Assembly: GCA_016801845.1 (NCBI GenBank)
Contig: CM028909.1
Span: 23,573,813 to 23,637,812 of the forward strand
Direction: 5' to 3'
Origin: Polydactylus sextarius
Lineage: Eukaryota; Chordata; Actinopteri; Polynemidae
Length of the DNA: 64,000 nucleotides
The position numbers and the translations under genes are program-made. The notes under the pieces were generated by a model. It did no database searches, was not told the origin of the DNA, and saw only the letters and a program-made list of their open reading frames with translations. Each line of letters begins with the position of its first letter. Positions within the stretch are counted from its first letter, which is position 1. Shown here one piece after another: positions 24,603 to 37,599 of this stretch.

Positions 24603-25850
24603 CTGATAGTGGGGATAGGACTTGAATGTGCTGTTGGGAGGAGGCAGCAGCTTTGAAAAGTCATTTCATTTAAGTGTTTTTAAATGACCATAAGCTGTTG
24701 AGTTATTACACAAAACCAGATACTATCCAGCATTGGGGTATAAATATCTACTTGACCTACCTCAAATATTCTGTACAACAACAAGTGCAAGCCCACTTAT
24801 CAATTCAGTGGTACCGACTATATCACAACATTCAATACGACAAAAATTCCACCAATGCCACTTTCATGTGAGCTTGTCACAAACACCACCAATACCAAGA
24901 CTCTGGAGAATTCCTGACACCAAAATAACCAGAAAAAATGAGGACGCTGAGTAACAACACAAACAAGTGTTTGAAAATGCTTGAGCATAAAACAGAAATG
25001 TCTCTACAAAGAAGGCAGACTACAAAACTGAAAAGTCCAACTAACTTCATCATGTAGCCAGTTAATGTGAGGTAGTTTAAATGAAGTGTCACAAATCTAA
25101 CTCAAGATCAAGTAAAGTAAAACTACTGAAAATGAAGAATCAGAAAAATGCAAATAACAGGTCAAATAGCGGAGCATCTATAGTGGACAGAGAGTTGGTG
25201 ATGGGTTATGGGTTATGAGGTGGGAGGAGAGGGGGGTCCCAGAGCAGCCTCTTCTGTTAAGAGTCCTGTACTGCACTATCACGACAAGCTACTCATCACA
25301 TCATGACAAGACACATCCTGGGTCTTTTTCCTGAGTATACAGGCAGCCTAAACATTTGGTTTGGTTGCCTGTGCAGCGATTACTCTCAAACATCCACATT
25401 AGAACATTTTGGTCTCAGAGATAATGGAGGGTTTTAGTTGAGTTCTGAAGCGCAAGTACTTTAAATACAGGCTTGTTTATCAGTTTTTCCTTTGGAACAG
25501 CAGTTTAGTGTTTCATTGGTCTGAGTGATGTTATAGACCAGCACTGATACAGCCCTACATGATTTGCCCATATCACAGCCCAACAGGACTGTGATGCAAA
25601 GTAAAAATACAGCGGAAAGTAAAAAAAAAAAAGCTCTACAGGAAATTTAAAAAATGCCAAATCTCTGCATTTCATCTGCAGAACACCCCTCACCCTGCAA
25701 CAATATAACTGAGTAGAGGCTATTCTCGGGAGCCCGTAAAAGGATGAAAGAAGTTAGGCCATTCACAGCAGAGAGATGCAGGGCAAGGTGGGTGGATGGG
25801 TGCTCGATGGGGTGGGGCACGTAGAAAAGAGGTGGGAAGGTGAAACTTAC

Positions 25851-25976
25851 GGATCGGCCATATGGCGAGAGGCTGAGTCCGACAGGGGATGTGCTGCTCA
25901 GGTCAGCGCTAACAAACGCGGTGGGTGGCGACGCAGGCAAGGTAAACTCAACAAAGCCTTTCCAGGGGCTGCCCAT
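25851..25976 (-). CDS. Candidate second alternative N-terminal exon of CSDE1
   Basis: An open stretch of 42 codons (ATG at 25974-25976) ends SLSPYGRS right at a strong donor GTAAGT (25850-25845) in phase 0, so it too would join in frame to MSFDPG. It is rich in Ser and Pro, like the exon at 24442-24602. Against it: no clear acceptor or pyrimidine tract upstream, and an out-of-frame ATG at about 25982. It could be a first exon from another promoter, a 5' UTR exon, or chance. Confidence 0.3.
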
Positions 25977-27669
25977 ATTTTCCCATAAACTCGGACCAAA
26001 CTTGCTTGAGCACTTGCTGAACTTGATAACTTGTTTGATTTTTTTTTTTTTTTTTTTTTTTTTTGCTTGACTTAAGTACTATTTTTATGTAACCACCCAA
26101 TGATACACCGCTGGATGTCTGCAAGGGTGAAGAGAGGAACAAACATAACGGGTAAGGCAGATAGGTCAGCCAGTGTGCCAAGTGTCACAAACAAAGGAAA
26201 AAAGCTGTGGGCTTCATCCCCCAGGGAGGGAGTTGAAAAGGCAAAAATCAGGGAAGATATGACTTCAAAACGACAGAATAGGAAGAAGGTGCGGGCTGGG
26301 TGAAGGAAGAGAAATACTTTCTCAAACTGAATTAAATAATTAGTTTAACTGTTTGGAGGTGGTGCCCGTTCAATACCGCTAGCTTATGTGAAGTATATAG
26401 ACGTTATTGTTGACAAACGGCAAAACAGAGGTCAGTAACATGACAGGATCAAATCTTGAACTCTGTATCACTTGTCACAGCAATTCCACTTTTGAGCCCT
26501 GGTAGAAACAGGAGTGATAATGTGCAAAGAACAATGAATATTCAATGTTCATTTCTAACCAAGCACTGCAGCAGCTGTTTTCACTGGCATTTCTCTCTGG
26601 CTCTAGGTGTGCTAATCAGTGAAATCAACTCCTACAAATGACAAATATTACTGAAAGTGCTGCCATTCAATGATTGACGAGGCCTCTGATCCAGATACAT
26701 TAAAGTGGACTGGTGGTAACACGACGAGGACCACCCCAATTGTTTTTTTTTTTTTTTGGGTTCGGTAATTGAGAGAAAGCAACCTCTGCATTGCTGCCCA
26801 AAATCAGCACAGCTCACCAAACTGTTTGTGTTTGTACATCTGCACGTGTACAAACAGGGAATTTACCAATGGAGTCAAACCCTGAAGTAACATCAACGTG
26901 CAATTTTTGCATAATCTAAATTTTTAAATGAGTCACAGGGGATCATTTTCGGGGGGAGGGGGGATTATTCAAAAATATGACAAATGAAATAGTTAGTGAC
27001 AAAACAGTTAAAAAGTACTGTTGACATCAACATGACAGGTCTCATGTTATGTGGGGACTACAATGGAAACCCACCTTTAATTGTCGTCTTGGATCTTGTA
27101 ATTCTCTGGATCTCGATGACTATGCAGTTCCTGCAGATCTCTTCACGCACACAGTTGAACACACACACTTGTTACAAGTTTCTGGCACAAGTTCTAGATG
27201 GTTGCATAAAGCAAAAAAAAAAAAAAAAGGGCGGAGAAATCTAGCGCAAAAGAGAAAAAAAAAAAGGCAAAAGCAGGTGCAATAACACTGCTTATAAAAA
27301 AAAAAAAAATACAATGAAAAACAATTGGAGGAGAAGTGGAGGGGAAAGATTGGGGAGGGGGCCTATGGGGGAGAAAAAAAAAATAGCAGATAGCAGCCCA
27401 CTCCACACCCCGGCGGTGCGTCGGTGGTGTGGTGAGGATGAGGAGGGCTAGGAGCAGCGTTGGGACGTGTGCTTTGTCAAAGCTGTTGAGTAGGCACAAA
27501 CTTCTGGTTTCAGATCAGTTATTATCTTCTCAGAATATACTTGGGCACAAGATTGCTTCTCTTCTGTGTTTCAGTTGGGCTGATGTGCGTCTTCTTTGGT
27601 CGTTTCAGGATTTGGTTGCTTCTTGCGTTTTGAACCCTTGAAGTGATCCTTTTTTTTTTTTTTTCTCAC

Positions 27670-27787
27670 GTGTCTTCAGTGTTGCAACTCTGCTTGTTCT
27701 GGGAGGTTAATCTTCAGTTTCTGTGTTATGATCTGAACTTGAAGCAGTTGCGGATGGTACAAAAATTCAGTTCCGTTTCACTTCATA
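27670..27787 (-). other. Possible CSDE1 5' UTR exon
   Basis: A good acceptor with a pyrimidine tract (TGCTTTCTCTCAACAG, ending at 27788) and a donor GTGAGA (GT at 27669-27668) frame 118 bases. They hold no long frame and lie between the CSDE1 promoter region and its first coding exon. The assignment is by splice signals only. Confidence 0.3.
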
Positions 27788-30339
27788 CTGTTGAGAGAAA
27801 GCACATTTGATAGGCTGAGTATGATTGACCACAAGTCCACATATCAAACATTTAGGATTTATACTAAAGATAAAAACATCTAAAAGGCTTCAGGAGCCTG
27901 AAGTGGAGAAGGAAAATTCAATTACATTGTCAAGTGATAAAACACACACATTTTCTGCCACACACACACAGTCTGAAGGTTTTTGAGAACACTATAATCT
28001 TTGCCCCCAGACTCACTAGTATAAAAATAGGTTTTCCTCAGATGCCTCTGGATACAGACCATAATGCCAGGCAGCTGACTAGCAGACAAGAGCTGTGGAT
28101 CAACAAGTCCTTGTACATACCTTCAGCTCAGGCCATGATATTTATGGGCCCTGGCATTTCTGACCAGTGAACTCTTTTTGTCACATATCCATTAATGTTT
28201 AGCACACCTACTCTACACATGTTTGATGTAGAAGTGAGATTGACCTACATTAAAGTGTGCACATGTGTATATGTAAATTTTGCTAAATTTAGTTAGAACC
28301 CTGCAAACTGATCTCCATCAGTAGTTTAGATGAAAGTTGTTGACCTAAATACACTGCTTTGAAAACAAGCTGGGTGAGCCTACCCAGGACACATGATAAC
28401 TATTCTGCTGCGGCTGTGTTGCAATGACTCCCGCCCCTCGTGCTTCCTAGAACATTAATATGTAACGTTAAAAAAAGCAAGAGGGTTTTTTTTTTTTTTT
28501 TGAAGGTGCCTCCTTAATATCCATATCCAAATGTCAAATCTAGATTAACCAATAAGCACCTTTGTGTTTTGTTTTCACAGGGACCAAAGCCGTACATCTC
28601 GGTGCCAGAACAAACAAAGAAGTCAGTTATCACAAGATGGATTGGGTAAGTGTGTTAAAGGTTATGAGCAATGAACAGAGACGACACTTGAGTGAACACA
28701 ATCACGGGAATGATGTCCCTTTCTATCCCCCGTTTTCAGCTTTTGGTGACGCAGAGAGGGATAAAATAGTCCACCCACTAATACCCAGCAGCACGGATAG
28801 GCCTGTTTAGTACTTTTTAAATGTCAGTTTTCACTCGGTAATCGTCAAAAAAAGAAATACTATGAACCGTACAAAGTAGCTCAGTAACGACTGAATAGCT
28901 AATAAGCCCCTCTCTGGTCTCGCAAGCTTTAGCACGATGGTGCGACTCAGGTCTGGGCCCGAACAACAACCGCCCTGACAGGACACAACCATGTGACTTC
29001 CTAGCAATTCGCCGTCCTCAGCTGGAACTGCTAACATGGCCTGATCCAACACGCTGCGGCATGCAACGCGGTGGAGAACGTCACGTCTATGCTAACCAGC
29101 TATGTCTACCACATGTCAAACTCTAAGATATGTCCTCAAACAACCAAAAACCAGATTACATTCCGCTGGTTTACTTGAAAAACGCAATCTGTGACAGTTA
29201 AGTGTCAAATTAATTGTCTCGGTGACCTTGTGTGGACAAACAAAACCAGGCAGATTAGCATAACGCTAACGCTAAAGTCGTAAACAGCCAATACCCCCGG
29301 GCGTTTCCGACTTTTCTAATAGAAATTAATTCACTGCGACAAAGTTCATACGCCACACGTTATCTTAAGCAGTTAGGACATTTTTCATTTTTGTTATGTG
29401 GTTTCCATCGCGGTTACGTGGCTTGAAGTCTGATCAGAAAGTTCGCTCAAAGTCGTGTTGTACAGTGGATACCAGCGCACCGGCCTCCATCTAAAACGCA
29501 TCCTTTTTAACATTTTGTATGTTCGTTGAATAATCTATACATTTAGCGGAAACTCGCTGAAGACATATTTTAAATCGATACGGTGGTCAGATAAATTCGG
29601 CAACCACGTGGGTAGTAAGTAATTACTTCATTAAAAAAAAAAAGGTACAGCAAGACTCGCACTGTTCGCTTCCTGTATACATCGTGTACTGTGGTAGAAA
29701 TTAAACTGAACGGACAAAACCCGAATATCTAACGTAAAGCTGGCGCAAACCACCACCAGACCGTCGGTTGTTACAAATGTTGTGGTGATTCACCGCCAAT
29801 CGAGGTCAACATAAATTGTCATCAAATAGTGATAACGGAGTTTATGCTCCTCGTACACACATAACGGAAAGATAACGTTGACAGAGCTAACTGCACGAGG
29901 ACGGGACAACAAAGAAGCTACGTGCGACGGGCGCACGGAGGCTCGTGCTCAGTTCAAATGCGGCGTCTTTTGCTAGTTTTAAAACACAACGATTTCACTC
30001 GAGTGCAGTCTCACTGGCGACCCGGGGCGCGTCTTAGAAATACACAATAATTTATTTTTACTGTTAACGGTGTTCATAGGCCGCTTACTATGCTATGTAG
30101 CTAATAGCTTCAGTTAGCTAGCATGCTGCTGGACTACTTAGTCCTTGTGTGTGGTGATTTATGGTGAGGAAAAACACGGCTGCCCCCACCCAGGCCCGAG
30201 CTCTGCGTATGACCAGCGCCGGATAAACCCCTCACTTCTTAAGTCCAACTATATGAGACAGACATAATGTCTTACTATTACATTGCGAATAAATGTGTGA
30301 ATTGATGTACAAAATAAGAATATTAACAATAAAACTCAC

Positions 30340-30500
30340 CCCAACAGCTTTCAGCACTGTCACCAGCGCCGCTAGAAGCAGCACGGCACATTACGTAGTG
30401 ATTAGGGAGGCGGCTACCGCGATATTTGACAACGTTACGCCAACCAAAGAGCCTATAGCAGAGAGTGGACGCTGCCGAGCAGTTTCTGTTGGCTTAACGG
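30340..30500 (-). promoter_or_regulatory. CSDE1 first non-coding exon and promoter region
   Basis: Relatively CpG-rich sequence ending in a strong donor GG|GTGAGT (GT at 30339-30338) about 6.5 kb upstream of the coding start. No frame is conserved. The start site itself is not pinpointed. It lies about 1.2 kb from the divergent SIKE1 start codon. Confidence 0.5.
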
Positions 30501-31398
30501 TAATTTCGCAATGATCCATGGGGACTTGTCATCTAGTAGCGCGCGGTTATGTTTTGCTGTTTAGGTTTGAGAGCAGATATACGAGTCACTATGTTACAGG
30601 AAATGCAGTCATCAGTAAATCTTTCACTAATTCATATTAACTGAACTCAACACTTGGTCGTCATGTAAGCCCCTGACAGTGACTATTCTTCTCCTACAGT
30701 AGAGTTTCTGAGGCTACACGTTGCACCAGTAGGGTGCATTCAAGAATGAAAGCTGCTGTAGAGGGTGTCATTTGTGATGCCTCTTATTTCATTTAATAGT
30801 TTCGTTTAAACCTGGGGAGACATGAATTGCTTATTGGTGCCTGATATATTTATTGCGTTAAAGACAAATGGAAAACGTAGTCAAATTGAGTTTTTAATTT
30901 GAAATCAGAAAGTTACATTTTACATATTTTAAGACAAATTGACAAAGTATTCTCAACCCGAGGTCCAGCATAGTCACCGTGAATTGGATTTCTTATCCAT
31001 ATTTAGTCCCACTATATATCTTTCCTACTAACTTAAATTAATATAGTTTATAGATTTTTAGTTTTACGTCTGATATATACTTAACTGGATTTAATAATCT
31101 CTGGATTGGATTTAAAAATAAAATAGATCGATACATTTCCCATTGTGGGACAAATAAAAATATTCTATTCTCAAAACATCACAAACATGATGAAGTTATT
31201 TAAATTGATTTTATAATTATTATAGACTATAACTATATACTTTAAGCTGAACGTTTATGGAAAAAACAAACACGTCACTTGGTTTCAGCACATGAAGTCT
31301 GAACCACTGCAAATCCTAAAGTCTCCTCTAGATGGCAGTATCCACTGTGAGTTTGACCTGTGATACGTAGCGTATAACCAGAGAAGAGGACAACGATG

Positions 31399-31412
31399 CG
31401 GAAGTGACGTCA
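31399..31412 (+). promoter_or_regulatory. ETS/CRE composite site at SIKE1 promoter
   Basis: Reads CGGAAGTGACGTCA: an ETS core (CGGAAGT) fused to a full palindromic CRE (TGACGTCA). Such sites are typical of TATA-less housekeeping promoters. It is 262 bases upstream of the SIKE1 ATG, so close to the expected start site, and it could also serve the divergent CSDE1 promoter. Confidence 0.5.
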
Positions 31413-31673
31413 ACGTTTGATATCACTCGGAAACGACAGACTTGACAACAAAATAGGGTAGTCAGTTTGTTGTTGTGTTTTTGTCTCTCTACTGAGGAGA
31501 TATTTTCAACGGATCGTCATAGTACGTACACATTGCAGTTAAGACATTGCAGCTGATTCGGCTAGCTAAAGCTAGACGGCCAACGTCAGCCAACAGTGCG
31601 AGGTGTTTTCATTTCCCTGGTAGTGAGCAGCAGCTTGTTTACGTTACATACAGGAGTTAGCAGGTATCAGTAA

Positions 31674-33644
31674 ATGGCCTGCACTTTAGAAAAAGTGTTG
31701 GGCGATGCTCGGACCCTTCTCGAGAGGCTGAAAGAGCACGACACGGCCGCCGAAGGACTGATTGAACAATCCGGGGCCCTCAACCAGAGAGTGCACAGTA
31801 TGAGAGAGGTGGGAAATGCCCTTCCAGACAAGGTAAGGACGAGTGTTTTAACACGGTTACACACAGACTATTGAAGCACATAGGTTTTAAATGCTGCAAT
31901 GCTCAGTGACACACAGACACAAATAGTACAACAAGACGTAGTTGATCTCTTACTGGTCCTTCAAATGTGAAAAAAGTAATTTAAGCTAGTTTTTCCAGCA
32001 TTTCATTGTTTGTTTAGTCTATCTTTTGAAACTGAGATTGCATACCAGGAAATACTTTAATAAAACACTAATGTGTAACTATAAAACATGTCATTTAAAG
32101 AATTTGGATATTAAAACATAAAGAATTCTGAAATCTTATCATTATTTATTTTCCCCACTGCTTTTTGTTGCTCTCTCATTACAGCACACAGAAGATAATT
32201 CAGAGATTCAGGAGCTGACCAAATACAAGCCCCATGTTCTTCTGACTCAGGAAAATACTCAAATCAAGGAGCTACAGCAGGAGAATAAAGGTACAAATGA
32301 ACATATTCTATTCTGTTGACCACATGGAAAGTATTTATTTATATTATGGTTAACCCTTTTCACACGGTCTCTGCAGAACTATGGTTGTCTCTTGAAGAAC
32401 ACCAATACGCACTAGAGTTGATCATGGGTCGATACCGCAAGCAGATGCTCCAACTAATGATGGCAAAGAAGGAGTTGGACACCAAACCTGTACTCAGCCT
32501 TCATGAGGACCACGCAAAAGTATGACAGTTTTTTTTTTTGCTTTGCAATTTGTCATTTCAATGAACAGGATTAATATTTTGATAGATATACAGGTAGTAA
32601 TTGCACTACTTTTGGGAATTGTTTCATTCTCATTCTCCAGGAAGTGCAGAGTCAGGTGGAGCGGATATGTGAGATGGGTCAGGTGATGAGAAGAGCAGTG
32701 CAGGTGGATGATCAGCACTACTGCTCTGTTCGAGAGAGGCTTGCTCAACTAGAGGTGAGTACAGCATAGACAAGAACAACTATAGAGGTTTTTCTGTACG
32801 ACCATACACATGTGAATAAAATCCAATACTATCCATTAGTGCAATGCATGACCGAACTGTGTATACATGTATAAACTCTATAGATGTGATCATTTGGACA
32901 TGATACAGATGTGCATTTCATGTTCCTTTTCTTAAACATATTTTATTTTTATTTTTTTATTTCTCCTATATTTGTGATGCATTGTATTTTTTAATCTCTC
33001 TTGTATCTGCAGATGTTTTTTTTCCTCCACCCTCACACTTCTTTATGCCAGTTTTAAATTGTGCATTTTTTGAATTAGTCAGTTCATCAGTCAGTCAAGT
33101 TTTGATACGGTCTATTCAAAACATACTTTTCCACAAACTAGATATGGATTTATTTGCTCAGGTTTTTGTGATATTCATTTCTGTAATAAGCTGAATCACA
33201 CGTGTCACAGCGATCAAATCCCAACGAAAACGACAACTTTTCAGTAGAAAATAGTCCCAGTAGCTCCACAACTGTTGATAGAATCTGAACTGTCACATGC
33301 GACAGAGACATTGTTTCTGAGAGGGAGTTGTAGTGTTTTTATTTTAAATTTTCACGTCTAGTTAATTTTTCATTTTTGTAAATTGTCCACTAAATTGACC
33401 ACTACTGTATGGAAAGACAGAGACTAGAGACAAGTCAGAGCTGTTTGGATTCACATTAGAGATACACTATGTAAAGAATGTTTCCTGAATTGTATGGTTT
33501 TCCTGTCACATTCAGATTGAGAACAAAGAGCTGCGAGATCTCCTGGTCATCAGCAAAGGCTCTGTGAAGGTGATGAGGGAAGAAACCAACCAGCCAGAAA
33601 CAGCAGCACAAGAACAGACCCCTGAACCAGGGTCCAACAAGTGA
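31674..33644 (+). CDS. sike1: Suppressor of IKK-epsilon 1, complete
   Basis: Small cytosolic coiled-coil protein that in mammals binds IKK-epsilon and TBK1 and restrains antiviral signalling; with FGFR1OP2 it is also a STRIPAK component. Five exons: 31674-31832, 32185-32290, 32377-32519, 32641-32754 and 33516-33644. All phases close, giving 216 residues (human 207). Diagnostic segments are MACTLEKVLGDARTLLERL, LLTQENTQIKELQQENKELW, SLEEHQYALELIMGRYRKQM and ICEMGQVMRRAVQVDD, all helical with heptads. The C-terminal tail (TNQPETAAQEQTPEPGSNK) is low in complexity and variable in the family. Its close paralogue FGFR1OP2 is less likely given the CSDE1 neighbour. Confidence 0.95.
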
Positions 33645-34549
33645 CAGCAGCTTGAGTGTGAACTGTGAATGGAGTAACGTGTCCTCCAGGACCAGGAGAC
33701 AGGGTTGATGATCTCTTCACCTGTGTTCACCATATTTTTATTTTTACATAAGATGACGTATAGTCAGACCACAGCTTATGTTTTGTAGTGAAAGCCACTT
33801 AAACAGAACTTTTTGACTGACAAGCATTTGCCTGTGGGTATATCTGGATGGTAGCTATTGTACGTTTTCATATGTACAGGATATATATGGACACACATAT
33901 ATGTGCTATAAGTAGAAAAGGAGGTTTATTTTGTTTTTTTGGCCAAAGATACATTTAATTGTCAAGGACACAGTTTCTACCTCTTTGTTGTCCCCTTTGC
34001 TCTTCACTCATACTCACAGTGTGTAAAATGATCATAACCACCTGACCATGACTTCCCTTAAAGTCCCTTAAGAATCCAACTTGCATCAATGTAAGAGGTT
34101 GTGTTTGATAATCATTCTGCCAATGTAACGACTTGTGGTTGTTTCACACAGTTTGCCTGCTGAAGAGTGACAGTGGATCATGTATATGTGGTTGTCTATC
34201 ATTTTTATGACTTTAATATATTTGTCAGGCCGTTTGTAGAATTCATATACAACATGATTTCCATCTTTAGTACTTTGCGTGTGTGTGTTTAACACAAGTT
34301 TTCTAGTGATCAGATTTGGATGCAGAGTTATCAAATGTTCCAGCAGATGGCACATCTTTATTTAATGGTAACAGTTTCGAATATGCCAACTTTTTGTGTA
34401 ATGGATAGCAAATGTTTGCGCACTGTATGTTTTCAGAAATTGTATATTGTCATCTCAGGAAATCAGAGTTAATAAGGGTGAACTTGCTGTAATGACTTCA
34501 TGACAGTGTACTGATTTGTGTCAAACTAAATTTCATTCAAAAACTTTAA

Positions 34550-34566
34550 AATAAATTTGTAATAAA
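34550..34566 (+). terminator. Polyadenylation signals of SIKE1
   Basis: AATAAA at 34550-34555 and again at 34561-34566, about 0.9 kb after the stop codon. The intervening 3' UTR shows no further open gene. Confidence 0.5.
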
Positions 34567-34588
34567 TGCAATAATTGTGCATCTGTGC

Positions 34589-35260
34589 GCTGATCAATCA
34601 TGACATTAAAACCACGCACAGGTAAAGAAAATAACATTGATCAGCCTGCTGGGAAACCTTAGGTGCTGTCATGCGTGTTGTAATGTGCGTGGTAATAGCA
34701 TTACCTGACAGCATTTCAGAAACCATTAAGAAATACTTCAAGGAATATGACAAAGGGCTCAAAGTGTTTAGACTGCCAGGGACGTCCTCTTTTTTTATGT
34801 AATTATCCAGTCAGTCAATCATTTGGCTACACCGCAGTTCATATAGTTAGTGACATAACTGTTCACATTAAACATCAGAATAGGAACAATGTGACCTCAG
34901 TGTCCTTAACTGCAGATGGTTGATATCACAATTTGGTGTCAACAGCATGACCTGTCAACGGTCCAGCCTGCTGGTGGTTGTATAACGTTGTGGGCAATGT
35001 GTGGTCATGGTTTGAAAGCTACAGGTCATCTGAATATTGCCGTCGACAATGTACATCCTTTTACCCACATTATCATATCGCCTTTCAGCATAACAATGCA
35101 CCATGACACAAAACAAAAGTTGTATCAAGCTGGTTTGAGATCTGAATCTAACAGTACACATTTGATAACCAGAAATGATGTAAATCAATCGTATTATCTG
35201 GACCAGACTGTCATAGGGATGTTTCCAACATCTTGTGATACCCATGTCATGAAAAACAGA
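34589..35260 (+). pseudogene. Degenerate Tc1/mariner-type transposon remnants
   Basis: Two pieces. At 34589-34790 there are a Tc1-like end (TGATCAATCATGACATTAAA) and short matches to transposase-coding sequence (CTGGGAAACCTTAGGTGC, GAATATGACAAAGGGCTCAA). At 34900-35250 there is a decayed catalytic-domain stretch with the family pattern around VDNVHPF and a CAATGCACCATG track, ending GGATGTTTCCAACATCTTGT. Frames are broken and the conserved DDE segment is incomplete, so it is inactive. Whether this is one element or two related ones is unclear. Confidence 0.6.
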
Positions 35261-35634
35261 AGCTTTCTAAAGAGCAAAGAGAGGCCTTTCTCATGATGTT
35301 GTTTCACATGAAGATGAATTACTTGAGGTGACTTTTAATTCTTTACCGCACGATGGCGACATTAATCATTAATCATCATCAAGTACAACATTGCGAATTT
35401 TTCAAAAGTAGTATAATACTTTCAGTGATGAAGGCATAGACGTGCTCACGTGTGCTTATATACTTTATCACCAACATGTCGTTATCATATTTCAAAGTGT
35501 CGTCATTAAACCCTCTGCACGTCGCCACTCGGTCGGTCCGCTGCATAAAAATCTAACACCGTAAATTTCCGACCGTCCGTGAAGGCAGCAGCAGTGAGCA
35601 CCTCTAGCTTAGCCTGACACAAGCTAACAGCAGC

Positions 35635-37064
35635 ATGTCTGAGAAAGCGCTGGGGAAAAAGTGGGACCGGTGCCTGGCAGACGGTGCCATTAAACTCGGT
35701 AAATATCCCTGACTCTTCCTCGTATAAGGATGTTGTAAACTGCAAGAGGAGGTTAAAAACAAAGAGCGTTTTTTGCTGTAGTCTACAGCTGTCATTGACT
35801 GGGCGAGAAGCTAACTAGCTAGCCTTAAAGGGCTTGTAAAGGACAAGCGACTGACCAGCCTCGTACCAGCGACGTATTAATTGTGACAGGTAACATCAGG
35901 TTGAACGCTGCAGTTTGTGTACTATATACAGTCCTCGGTGCTGTTTCTGCACGTTTACAAGCAAACTTTAGTGAATCTAAAGGATACCGTCATTCAGCAG
36001 ATATCAAACCGATGCTGTGTTGCTTCTATTTATTATTTATTTATTTGTTACACCTTTTGCTACATCATTTATTAAACCACTGTACGTGACAGGGTTGCTC
36101 ACTTCTGAGTTCAGATTATATAAAACACTAAATACGCATTTCTGTTAATAACATGTAAATTCTCCAGTCACGCTTTTAGCTCTGCGGTTCTCATAAAGAT
36201 CGTATCTACGTAGAAATGACGACATGAAACATGTTAAATTAAAGTTGAATTTAAAGTAAGAAACATCTTGATGAACCATCAGTATTATAGGCCTGTATAT
36301 CCTGTAACATCATCTTCATTCATGTAGAGAGGCTGATGCCAGAATCTGCCAGATGTTTGTGTGGAGTCTGGTCACTGACACTGTATCAGCTTTTATTTTT
36401 ATGTTAACACTATAGGAGGGAAAACACCTACTGCACTCATCACCATCAATAACGGTTCATGTGTATTGATTCAAGTTTATTGATGTAAATATTGCTCCAT
36501 AAAGTACCACGAAGGTTGCTATGGGAACGTGAACATTCAATATCTAAAAGTGTGCATACCACCCGAGACAGCAAAAGCTCATAATGAAAATATACATACA
36601 TTTGGACAAGTAGCTGTATAAATAGGAAATAAAAGAGTAAATCACATGTATAATTGTCTCCCTCTTCTTATTCAGGCACTGGACTGGGCCTAGGAATCGT
36701 CTTTTCTGTTCTGTTCTTTAAACGTAAGTAGCTTCAATGGATGATTGCTGTGGTGCATCTGAGTCTTTGATTTAGTTTCACCCTGACGAAGGTAAAGCTA
36801 AATCAAGCTAAACCCTGACAGCAGTCTGGCAGTGATGCTCTGCAGGCACTGTAGTGTATACTAGTTGTATACTAGCACTGAAAGGCTGTTTCATTTAACA
36901 GCCTGGACTGTTTTTTCTTCCGAAAGATAATGCATAATTTAATTATAACTCAGTGATCAGGGAGATCACCAGTAACACCCATGCACAAAGAACAGAAAAA
37001 CAGTGTGTGAAAATGATTTCACACACCATCTCTGGTATATTTTATATCACACTGTATTTTACTG

Positions 37065-37106
<42 letters not shown>

Positions 37107-37353
37107 TATGTGTTTCATTTGCAGGGCACACATGGCCAATTACCTTCGGCTCAGGAGCAGGACTTGGCATGGCTTATGCCAACTGTCAGAATGACCTAAG
37201 ATCACATTATCTCCTGCACAGAAGAGAAAAGGTTAGTCTGTGCAGTAAATTTCATTATAGAAATAATTCCTTATTTTTACCTCAGAATAAACCCTCATTG
37301 ATGCAAGATAAGATTCATTTAACTGATTTTGGTTTCTTTTACAGGAGCAGTAG
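35635..37353 (+). CDS. micos10: MICOS complex subunit MIC10, complete
   Basis: Inner mitochondrial membrane protein that oligomerises at crista junctions and bends the membrane. Four exons: 35635-35698, 36676-36723, 37125-37231 and 37345-37353 (only GAG CAG TAG), giving 75 residues (human 78). It opens MSEKALGKKWDRCLADGAIK. Two short hairpin membrane segments each carry a glycine motif: GTGLGLGIVFSVLFF and WPITFGSGAGLGMAYANCQ, the GxGxGxG pattern needed for oligomerisation. A charged loop (KRH) separates them. There is no cleavable presequence. Intron 3 ends with a (TA)n(CA)n repeat only about 20 bases before its acceptor. Confidence 0.96.
37065..37106. repeat. (TA)n-(CA)n microsatellite near a splice acceptor
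   Basis: About 11 TA and 10 CA units in MICOS10 intron 3, ending some 18 bases before the exon at 37125. It lies where the branch point and pyrimidine tract would be. Confidence 0.85.
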
Positions 37354-37542
37354 CTGCAAGTCAACGAGGGACTGTCTTTTTTAATTTTTTTTTAATTTGT
37401 TTTTTTTTTTTTTTTTTTGTCTGTGGGAGAGTCACTATTTGCACTGTTCTACAGTTAGATACCTGTCTACCTGTTGATCGATCCACCCCTCATATGACTC
37501 TATGATTTGTATAATCCTAATCAGGACAGTCTGTGTTTATTT

Positions 37543-37548
37543 AATAAA
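37543..37548 (+). terminator. Polyadenylation signal of MICOS10
   Basis: AATAAA about 190 bases after the stop, following a T-rich 3' UTR. Confidence 0.55.
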
Positions 37549-37599
37549 ATAATCATAACAACAGAAATTATACTGTGTTGATCATTTGTCCCTTAAATG

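Noticed and set aside
36953..37384. 143-codon plus-strand frame including MICOS10 exon 3
   Set aside because: It reads through the (TA)n(CA)n repeat and both splice sites; only the part 37125-37231 is coding.
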